Shown piece after piece: positions 1 through 7,522 of a DNA stretch of 9,144 nucleotides. Every line of letters starts with the position of its first letter. The stretch's first letter is position 1. Under the pieces are notes generated by a model. That model made no database searches and was not told the origin of the DNA. It saw only the letters and a program-made list of their open reading frames with translations. The DNA is from Flavobacteriaceae bacterium (GTDB lineage: Bacteria; Bacteroidota; Bacteroidia; Flavobacteriales; Flavobacteriaceae). The position numbers and the translations under genes are program-made. The stretch is taken from assembly GCA_026992695.1 (NCBI GenBank), contig JALWYP010000019.1:1-9144 (forward strand), given 5' to 3'.

Positions 1-86
1 AAGAAATGTGGGATAAAAATAAATTAGTAAATAATAATTTTACTATTTTTAACAGTGAAGAATTAATAAAAAACGGTCAACACTAA
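1..86 (+). CDS. C-terminal end of an unidentified protein (5' end outside window)
   Basis: The frame starting at base 3 is open from the window edge to a TAA at 84-86. It reads 27 residues ending ...FNSEELIKNGQH, a mixed-charge tail with codons like those of the neighbouring genes. The other two forward frames hit stops within the first 27 bases. It would run rightward and converge on icd, with the repeat spacer between the two stop codons. I do not recognise the family, there is no motif to use, and a chance open frame of this length in AT-rich DNA is possible, so this is a tentative call. Confidence 0.45.
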   Translation, partial: EMWDKNKLVNNNFTIFNSEELIKNGQH

Positions 87-109
87 TCAGGGAAGTTCAA
101 TTCTCAATC

Positions 110-135
110 CTCATCAACTCATAAACTCACCACCT
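110..135 (-). repeat. Inverted partner of the repeat at 4963-4988
   Basis: The reverse complement of these 26 bases matches 4963-4988 at 25 of 26 positions; the only difference is A versus G in the GTGAGTTTRTGAG core. The two copies are in opposite orientation about 4.85 kb apart and flank icd, the DoxX-like gene, the carboxylase gene and the small membrane protein gene. Confidence 0.8.
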
Positions 136-142
136 AATTCCT

Positions 143-343
143 CAATCCTAAATCGAATAAATCGTCAATTAGTGGGCAGTTTTCAGTTGCAGTATGCAGT
201 AGTGTGAGTTGAAAAAATCATCAATCTCCAATCACCATTCCTAAATCGAATAATCGTCAATATTCAGTCTTCAGTTGGCAGTTTTCAGTTGCAGTATGCA
301 GTAGTGTGAGTTGAAAAATCATCAATCCCCAATCCTCAATCCC
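143..343. repeat. Imperfect tandem duplication, two copies of about 93-108 bp
   Basis: Copy 1 spans about 143-235 and copy 2 about 236-343. Each begins with CAATCCT or CATTCCT followed by AAATCGAATAA. The 147-169 block recurs at 240-261 with one A missing. The 52-nt block at 175-226 recurs at 277-327, differing only by one A in a poly-A run. Each copy then ends in heptamers: CAATCTC, CAATCAC at 222-235 and CAATCCC, CAATCCT, CAATCCC at 323-343. Copy 2 carries about 11 extra bases between the blocks (around 262-276, containing CAGTCTTCAGTT). The near-perfect identity of the long block suggests a recent duplication or ongoing slippage or gene conversion. Confidence 0.85.
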
Positions 344-350
344 TAATAAT

Positions 351-2588
<2,238 letters not shown>

Positions 2589-2609
2589 TTAGTTACTAAT
2601 AAAGAGATG

Positions 2610-2644
2610 CAAATATACGAATGAAAAGCTGTATTTTTTTCAAA
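2610..2644 (-). promoter_or_regulatory. Candidate Bacteroidota-type promoter for icd
   Basis: On the minus strand TTTG (2644-2641) is followed after 23 bases by TATATTTG (2617-2610), a full match to the TAnnTTTG -7 element used by the primary sigma factor in Bacteroidota; the spacing is at the long end of the usual 17-23. It sits just after the DoxX-like stop codon and would give icd a leader of roughly 30 nt. Confidence 0.6.
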
Positions 2645-2657
2645 ATAGAAAATATTT

Positions 2658-3008
2658 TCAGGTATACATCCAAGCCCAGTAAATAAGTAAAAATTGTAGT
2701 GGGATACGCAAGATAAGTATCCATTTTGGTAATTTTAACGAAGCTTCTTTGTTTTGAAGCATATAAATATGAACAGGGAAAAACAAAACTAACAAAATAA
2801 TCATTCCCCAAGCTCCAAAGCTTTGTGAGTCTTTGGTAACAAGCATAAATGCCACTAGCATTTCAACAATTCCGGTTAGTAACACCATTGAATTTTTATA
2901 GGGAATATACGGTGGTGTTATTTTTCTGTAAAGTTTTGATTTTTGAAGATGAAAAAAACCTCCTACTAAAAAAATTAATGCTAAAACATATTGATGCCAA
3001 GGAAACAT
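2658..3008 (-). CDS. DoxX-like four-helix membrane protein
   Basis: This is a 116-residue integral inner-membrane protein. Four hydrophobic segments are visible at about residues 6-22, 41-59, 66-87 and 93-115. The pattern matches the DoxX-like family: G-x-x-HL near the end of helix 1, a following P-x-IP segment, helix 2 with LLTGIVEML, and helix 3 ending FFPVHIYML. Characterised DoxX-family members have been linked to quinone or thiosulfate chemistry and redox stress, but most small members, including this type, have no assigned function, so none is claimed. The ATG at 3008 lies one base after the TAA of the carboxylase gene (TAATATG), so translation is probably coupled. Nothing else in the window suggests its substrate. 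Confidence 0.8.
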   Translation of the reverse strand: MFPWHQYVLALIFLVGGFFHLQKSKLYRKITPPYIPYKNSMVLLTGIVEMLVAFMLVTKDSQSFGAWGMIILLVLFFPVHIYMLQNKEASLKLPKWILILRIPLQFLLIYWAWMYT

Positions 3009-3009
3009 A

Positions 3010-4638
3010 TTAAACTTGTATTACGCCTAGATTAAACTTTTTTTCGATAGGTGCGTGGTTTGCGGCTTCGATTCCCATCGAAATCCAAGTTCGAGTATCC
3101 AGCGGATTTATAATGGCATCTGTCCATAATCTGGCTGCTGCATAATAGGGAGAGACTTGCTCGTCATAACGGGCTTTTATTTTATCATACAATTCTTTTT
3201 CTACTTCGGGAGTTATTTTTCCCCCTTGCTTTTTAAGTGATGATTTTTCGATTTGCAGCAATACTTTCGCTGCACTGTTGCCACTCATTACGGCTAACTC
3301 GGCACTGGGCCACGCAAAAATTAATCTTGGGTCATACGCTTTTCCGCACATAGCATAATTTCCGGCACCGTAGGAGTTTCCGACAATAACGGTAAATTTA
3401 GGCACTACACTATTGCTTACGGCATTTACCATTTTGGCGCCATCTTTTATTATTCCACCGTGTTCACTTTTGCTTCCTACCATAAATCCGGTAACATCTT
3501 GTATAAACACCAAGGGTATTTTTTTCTGATTGCAATTGGCAATAAATCTTGTGGCTTTATCGGCACTATCGCTGTAAATCACCCCGCCAAATTGCATTTC
3601 GCCTTTTTTGGTTTTAACCAATTTTCGTTGGTTGGCGACAATACCTACCGCCCAGCCGTCAATACGAGCATAACCGGTTAGAATGGTTTTTCCGTAGCCT
3701 TCTTTATATTGCTCAAATTCAGACTTATCAACCAATCGTTTAATGATTTCTAACACGTTGTATTGGTCGGCACGCGACTTAGGGATAATTCCAAAAATAT
3801 CCTCGGGGTTTTCGTTAGGTTTTGAAGGCTTTACACGATTAAATCCGGCTTTATCATAATCACCTATTTTTCCCATAATATTTTTAATGGTATCCAGCGC
3901 ATCTTTATCATCTTTTGCTTTGTAATCGGTTACGCCGCTAATTTCGCAATGGGTGGTAGCACCTCCAAGCGTTTCGTTATCAATGGTTTCACCAATGGCG
4001 GCTTTTACCAAATAGCTTCCGGCAAGAAAAATGCTTCCGGTTTTATCTACAATCAATGCCTCGTCACTCATAATGGGTAAATAGGCACCTCCGGCAACGC
4101 AACTTCCCATAACGGCGGCGATTTGGGTAATTCCCATACTGCTCATCACAGCATTGTTTCTAAAAATTCTTCCAAAATGTTCTTTATCGGGGAAAATTTC
4201 GTCCTGCATAGGTAAATACACTCCGGCGCTATCTACCAAATAAATAATTGGTAATCTATTTTCCATTGCAATTTCTTGCGCACGAAGGTTTTTTTTGGCT
4301 GTGATTGGAAACCAAGCACCGGCTTTTACAGTAGCATCGTTTGCAACCACGATGCATTGTTTACCACTAACATAACCTATTTTTACCACAACTCCGCCAC
4401 TTGGGCATCCGCCTTGTTCTTGATACATTCCTTCACCGGCAAAAGCACCAATCTCAATACTTTTTGTTTTTGGGTCTAAAAGATAGTTAATTCGTTCTCT
4501 GGCAGTGAGTTTTCCTTTGGTATGTTGTTTTTCAATTCTAGCTTTTCCACCACCTAATTTAACTTTTTCAAGACGCTTGTTTAGGTCTGAAATTTTAAGT
4601 TTATTGTAGTCTTCGTTAATATTGAAGTTTAAATCCAT
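3010..4638 (-). CDS. Acyl-CoA carboxylase, carboxyltransferase (beta) subunit, methylcrotonyl-CoA type
   Basis: This subunit moves the carboxyl group from carboxybiotin to an acyl-CoA. The 542 residues comprise two crotonase-fold halves. The N half carries the oxyanion-type segment GSCVAGGAYLP (178-188) after DSAGVYLPMQ (136-145). The C half carries QDVTGFMVG (380-388) and GNSYGAGNYAMCGKAYDPR (420-438). GSCxAGGAYxPxMxDE and GAGNYxMCGxAYxPR are features of methylcrotonyl-CoA (or geranyl-CoA) carboxylase, not of the propionyl-CoA enzyme, whose equivalent segment as I recall it is GPCAGGAVYSP. Leucine breakdown (mccB-like) is therefore the likeliest role, but substrate cannot be proved from sequence. 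The biotin carboxylase/biotin carrier subunit is not in the window. Relative to human MCCB there is an extra segment at about 337-352. The gene starts the two-gene unit with the DoxX-like gene. Confidence 0.93.
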   Translation of the reverse strand: MDLNFNINEDYNKLKISDLNKRLEKVKLGGGKARIEKQHTKGKLTARERINYLLDPKTKSIEIGAFAGEGMYQEQGGCPSGGVVVKIGYVSGKQCIVVANDATVKAGAWFPITAKKNLRAQEIAMENRLPIIYLVDSAGVYLPMQDEIFPDKEHFGRIFRNNAVMSSMGITQIAAVMGSCVAGGAYLPIMSDEALIVDKTGSIFLAGSYLVKAAIGETIDNETLGGATTHCEISGVTDYKAKDDKDALDTIKNIMGKIGDYDKAGFNRVKPSKPNENPEDIFGIIPKSRADQYNVLEIIKRLVDKSEFEQYKEGYGKTILTGYARIDGWAVGIVANQRKLVKTKKGEMQFGGVIYSDSADKATRFIANCNQKKIPLVFIQDVTGFMVGSKSEHGGIIKDGAKMVNAVSNSVVPKFTVIVGNSYGAGNYAMCGKAYDPRLIFAWPSAELAVMSGNSAAKVLLQIEKSSLKKQGGKITPEVEKELYDKIKARYDEQVSPYYAAARLWTDAIINPLDTRTWISMGIEAANHAPIEKKFNLGVIQV

Positions 4639-4655
4639 TATGCTAATTACTTTTG
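4622..4655 (+). promoter_or_regulatory. Candidate promoter for the small membrane protein gene
   Basis: On the plus strand TTG (4622-4624) is followed after 23 bases by TACTTTTG (4648-4655), a full match to TAnnTTTG. The upstream element lies inside the first codons of the divergent carboxylase gene. It would give a leader of about 95 nt before the ATG at 4758. The match is short, so chance occurrence in AT-rich DNA is a real possibility. Confidence 0.4.
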
Positions 4656-4757
4656 GCTAAAATACAAAATGCCACTAAACCTGTTGCATTAAATTATAAA
4701 ATTGAAGAAAAAATAACGATATTTGCTATCCTCGAAAAAATAAAAAACAAAATTATT

Positions 4758-4940
4758 ATGGGAATGAATAAAAATACAGTACTGGCTTGGGCTACATTTA
4801 TAATGATTATTATGGGTTTAATTCTTATTGCTTTGGGAGCCTTTAGGTATGACGATATAGCCGGATGGGGATTTGCATCAGTAGGAATTGGTTTCTTTGC
4901 TATTGCTTGGGTGTTTAATGCACTTAAAGGAAGAGTGTGA
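4758..4940 (+). CDS. Small two-helix membrane protein, CAL67264-like
   Basis: The protein has 60 residues and consists almost entirely of two membrane helices (about 7-29 and 34-56), joined by the short polar turn RYDD (30-33) and closed by a basic tail KGRV. It resembles a conserved flavobacterial family known after Gramella forsetii CAL67264; I recall this family from its shape and the GWGFASVGIGF...AWVFNALKGRV ending, and no function is known to me. The frame extends upstream to a TTG at 4653, but that extension is polar, lysine-rich and overlaps the promoter zone. The ATG at 4758 (or 4764) gives the compact family-like protein and is preferred. It is divergent from the carboxylase gene and 188 bp upstream of ettA in the same direction. 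Its TGA stop touches the start of the repeat array. Confidence 0.75.
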   Translation: MGMNKNTVLAWATFIMIIMGLILIALGAFRYDDIAGWGFASVGIGFFAIAWVFNALKGRV

Positions 4941-4943
4941 GGT

Positions 4944-5007
4944 TTGAGTTGGTGAGTTTGTGAGGTGGTGAGTTTGTGAGTTGATGAGATGGTGAGTTTA
5001 TGAGTGA
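4944..5007 (+). repeat. Degenerate 8-nt tandem array, eight units
   Basis: Read in register from 4944 the units are TTGAGTTG, GTGAGTTT, GTGAGGTG, GTGAGTTT, GTGAGTTG, ATGAGATG, GTGAGTTT and ATGAGTGA. The consensus is RTGAGTTK. The preceding bases GTGTGAGG are one further near-copy that includes the stop codon of the small membrane protein gene. The spacer between that gene and ettA (4941-5128) holds no reading frame. Confidence 0.85.
4963..4988 (+). repeat. Inverted partner of the repeat at 110-135
   Basis: These 26 bases, a part of the octamer array, match the reverse complement of 110-135 at 25 of 26 positions. A composition-biased array can produce such matches, but the exact order of units is also shared. 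Confidence 0.8.
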
Positions 5008-5026
5008 AACTGTTAACTGAAGACTG
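5007..5026 (+). repeat. Inverted partner of the repeat at 265-284
   Basis: The reverse complement of these 20 bases matches 265-284 at 18 of 20 positions (CAGTCTTCAGTT, two differing bases, then CAGTTT). It directly follows the octamer array, as the CAGT-type words also neighbour the octamer words in the spacer at 87-350. This supports one composite repeat family present in both spacers in opposite orientation. Confidence 0.65.
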
Positions 5027-5128
5027 TCAACTGTATACTAAATGCTGAAAAATAAGCATGAAACAGAATAAAAAACTTGCCAGCCACAGGTAGGAACTAT
5101 AAAATTCAATTTATAAAAAATAAAAAAC

Positions 5129-6820
5129 ATGGCAGACGATAAAAAAGTAATATTCTCTATGTCCGGTGTAACAAAAACGTTTCAAAACGCCCAAACACCG
5201 GTGCTTAAAAACATTTATCTCAGTTTCTTTTACGGAGCAAAAATTGGCATCTTAGGTCTTAACGGAAGTGGTAAATCCACCTTATTAAAAATTATTGCGG
5301 GTATCGATTCCAATTACCGGGGCGATGTGGTATTTGCTCCCGGTTACACGGTAGGCTACCTGGAACAAGACCCGCAACTGGATGAAAATAAAACCGTCAT
5401 CGAAATTGTTAAAGAAGGAGTTCAAGAAGTAGTGGATGTTTTGGATGAATACAACAAAATAAACGATATGTTTGGTTTACCCGAAGTCTATGAAAACCCT
5501 GATAAAATGCAGGAATTAATGGACAAACAAGCCAAATTGCAAGATAAAATAGATGCTACCAATGCGTGGGAACTGGACACCAAATTAGAGATAGCCATGG
5601 ATGCTCTTCGCACACCCGAAGCAGATAAACCTATTAGTGTACTTTCGGGTGGAGAACGAAGACGGGTAGCCTTATGCCGATTGCTCTTGCAAGAACCCGA
5701 TGTTTTGCTGCTGGATGAACCTACTAACCATTTGGATGCAGAGAGTGTACACTGGTTAGAGCATCATTTATCACAATATAAAGGAACGGTAATTGCCGTA
5801 ACCCACGACCGTTATTTTTTAGATAATGTTGCCGGATGGATATTGGAATTGGACAGGGGAGAGGGCATTCCTTGGAAAGGAAATTATTCCTCTTGGTTAG
5901 ACCAGAAATCAAAAAGACTGGCACAGGAACAAAAACAAGCCAGCAAACGCCAAAAAACACTAGAACGCGAGTTAGAATGGGTACGACAAGGAGCAAAAGG
6001 GCGGCAATCCAAACAAAAAGCTCGTTTAAAAAACTATGACAAACTGTTAAGCCAAGATCAAAAACAACTGGATGAAAAGTTAGAAATATACATCCCTAAC
6101 GGACCCCGATTGGGAACAAACGTAATTGAAGCAAAAAGTGTTGCAAAAGCCTATGGTGATAAATTGTTGTATGAGGATTTGAACTTTACGCTTCCACAAG
6201 CCGGAATAGTTGGTATTATAGGACCTAACGGAGCCGGAAAAACTACCATTTTTAAGATGATTATGGGAGAAGAAACACCCGATAAAGGGGAGTTTGTTGT
6301 AGGAGATACAGTTAAAATAGCTTATGTTGACCAATCGCATTCTAACATCGATAGCAACAAAACCATTTGGGAGAATTTTAGTGATGGGCAAGATTTAATT
6401 ATGATGGGTGGCAGGCAAGTAAATTCAAGGGCTTATTTAAGTCGTTTTAATTTTAGCGGAAGCGAACAAAATAAAAAAGTTTCGATGCTTTCAGGAGGAG
6501 AACGAAACCGTTTACACCTCGCTATGACTTTAAAAGAAGAAGGAAATGTACTTTTGCTGGATGAACCCACCAACGATTTGGATGTAAATACGTTACGTGC
6601 CTTAGAAGAAGGTTTGGAAAATTTTGCCGGTTGTGCGGTGGTTATTTCGCATGACAGATGGTTTCTAGATAGAATTTGCACCCATATTCTTGCATTTGAA
6701 GGAGATAGTCAAGTTTATTTCTTTGAAGGTAGTTTTAGTGATTATGAAGAAAATAAAAAGAAACGATTGGGTGGCGATTTACTGCCTAAACGAATTAAAT
6801 ACAAAAAGTTGATTCGATAG
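5129..6820 (+). CDS. ettA: Energy-dependent translational throttle protein, ABC-F ATPase
   Basis: This is a soluble ABC-F protein that in E. coli binds the ribosomal E site and gates entry into the elongation cycle according to ATP/ADP level. Two ABC domains are complete. Domain 1 has Walker A GLNGSGKS (43-50), signature LSGGE (172-176), Walker B with DE (196-197) and switch His226. Domain 2 has GPNGAGKT (365-372), LSGGE (454-458), DE (478-479) and His508. An EttA-type arm lies in domain 1 at about 92-150. The charged inter-domain linker at about 250-325 is rich in K, R and Q, as expected for rRNA contact. The 563 residues compare with about 555 for E. coli, the excess being a short basic C-terminal tail (KKRLGGDLLPKRIKYKKLIR). 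No membrane segment is present, so it is not a transporter. The ATG at 5129 yields MADDKKVIFSM. It is preceded by the repeat-containing spacer and may be transcribed with the small membrane protein gene or from its own promoter; none is clear. Confidence 0.96.
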   Translation: MADDKKVIFSMSGVTKTFQNAQTPVLKNIYLSFFYGAKIGILGLNGSGKSTLLKIIAGIDSNYRGDVVFAPGYTVGYLEQDPQLDENKTVIEIVKEGVQEVVDVLDEYNKINDMFGLPEVYENPDKMQELMDKQAKLQDKIDATNAWELDTKLEIAMDALRTPEADKPISVLSGGERRRVALCRLLLQEPDVLLLDEPTNHLDAESVHWLEHHLSQYKGTVIAVTHDRYFLDNVAGWILELDRGEGIPWKGNYSSWLDQKSKRLAQEQKQASKRQKTLERELEWVRQGAKGRQSKQKARLKNYDKLLSQDQKQLDEKLEIYIPNGPRLGTNVIEAKSVAKAYGDKLLYEDLNFTLPQAGIVGIIGPNGAGKTTIFKMIMGEETPDKGEFVVGDTVKIAYVDQSHSNIDSNKTIWENFSDGQDLIMMGGRQVNSRAYLSRFNFSGSEQNKKVSMLSGGERNRLHLAMTLKEEGNVLLLDEPTNDLDVNTLRALEEGLENFAGCAVVISHDRWFLDRICTHILAFEGDSQVYFFEGSFSDYEENKKKRLGGDLLPKRIKYKKLIR

Positions 6821-6858
6821 AAAAGTGCTTGAACCTTAAATCTGTCTGTATTAAAGAC

Positions 6859-7512
6859 CTACATTTTTTCACCAAAAGCCAAATCACCGGCATCTCCTAA
6901 TCCGGGCAGGATATACCCTTTATCATTTAAGGAATCGTCAACAGCGGCTATCCAAAGCGTAGTATCTTCCGGAAAGTGCTCTTTAATGTAGTTTATTCCT
7001 TGTTTTGATGCAATCACGACAATCAGATGAATTTTAGCAGGTGTTCCAAACTTTTTTATCCCGTTGTAAACTCCAACCAATGATTTTCCGGTGGCTAACA
7101 TCGGGTCGGCAAGTAAAAGCGTTTTGTTGTTAATAATGGGAGAAGCAAAATATTCAATAACAATATCAAAATTTTTACTGCCGTCCGGGTGGTTTCTATA
7201 AGCCGAAATAAAAGCATTTTCGGCATCGTCAAAATAATTTAACAATCCTTGATGCAAGGGTAATCCGGCTCTGAGGATAGAACACAAAACAATTTTTTCT
7301 GTTAACTGCGCAATGGTTTTAGTGCCTAATGGTGTTTTTATTTGTTTTGGAGAATAGGAGAGGGTTTTGCTTAATTCGTAACCCAATACTTCTCCTATTC
7401 GTTCGATATTTCGTCTAAATCGAAGTGAATCTTTCTGGATGGATTCATCCCGGATTTCCGTAATAAATTTGTTTAATATAGAAGGGTTATCAAGTAAGTG
7501 GTGTATGGTCAT
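6859..7512 (-). CDS. upp: Uracil phosphoribosyltransferase
   Basis: This cytoplasmic pyrimidine-salvage enzyme converts uracil and PRPP to UMP and diphosphate. The 217 residues are close to the usual 208-218. Visible features are SLRFRRNIERIGEVLGYELSK (residues 29-49), the RAGLPLHQGLL segment (81-91), the PRPP-binding loop LLLADPMLATGKS (132-144) and the C-terminal uracil-binding GYILPGLGDAGDLAFG (199-214). The PRPP loop has Lys143 where E. coli Upp has Gly (DPMLATGGS). The ATG at 7512 lies 10 bp after the ftcD stop with no room for a separate promoter, so it should be co-transcribed with ftcD. It converges on ettA across a 38-bp gap. Confidence 0.96.
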   Translation of the reverse strand: MTIHHLLDNPSILNKFITEIRDESIQKDSLRFRRNIERIGEVLGYELSKTLSYSPKQIKTPLGTKTIAQLTEKIVLCSILRAGLPLHQGLLNYFDDAENAFISAYRNHPDGSKNFDIVIEYFASPIINNKTLLLADPMLATGKSLVGVYNGIKKFGTPAKIHLIVVIASKQGINYIKEHFPEDTTLWIAAVDDSLNDKGYILPGLGDAGDLAFGEKM

Positions 7513-7522
7513 TTTTTACGGA

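Larger units (their letters stand above)
87..350. repeat. Gene-free convergent spacer made of short low-complexity repeats
   Basis: This 264-bp stretch lies between the stop of the left-edge reading frame and the stop of icd. It contains no credible reading frame. It is built from a few recurring words: CAATCCT/CAATCCC heptamers (105-111, 143-149, 323-343), CAGTTTTCAGTTGCAGTATG blocks, and CTCAT/CTCAC or GTGAGTTG octamers. I see no clear stem-loop followed by a T-run that would mark a terminator for either convergent gene. Related words, in inverted orientation, fill the spacer at 4941-5040. From general memory, low-complexity spacers of this kind occur in other flavobacterial genomes; I could not verify that here. 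Confidence 0.75.

Noticed and set aside
87..350. CRISPR array
   Set aside because: Repeats are unequal in length, low complexity, arranged as one duplication with internal heptamers, have no regular unique spacers, and no cas genes are nearby.
2596..2811. Minus-strand open frame of 71 codons overlapping the DoxX-like gene
   Set aside because: It is another frame of the better supported DoxX-like gene and would run through the icd promoter.
4653..4757. 35-codon upstream extension of the small membrane protein from a TTG
   Set aside because: The extension is polar and lysine-rich, starts inside the candidate -7 element and does not fit the compact two-helix family; the ATG at 4758 is preferred.
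5042..5059. Possible stem-loop ATGCT / AGCAT with an 8-base loop
   Set aside because: The stem is only five pairs, AT-rich and has no T-run after it, so it does not support a terminator call.
5077..5105. TTG with 18-base spacing to TATAAAAT upstream of ettA as a promoter
   Set aside because: The downstream element matches TAnnTTTG poorly (only TA and none of TTTG), so the match is no better than expected in AT-rich DNA.
5129..6820. Antibiotic-resistance ABC-F or ABC transporter ATPase
   Set aside because: The domain-1 arm, linker and overall length fit EttA, and there is no partner permease; nothing points to a resistance-type ABC-F protein.
6821..6858. Bidirectional terminator between ettA and upp
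   Set aside because: The only self-complementary element is GTCT/AGAC (four pairs) with no flanking T-run; nothing convincing is visible in the gap.
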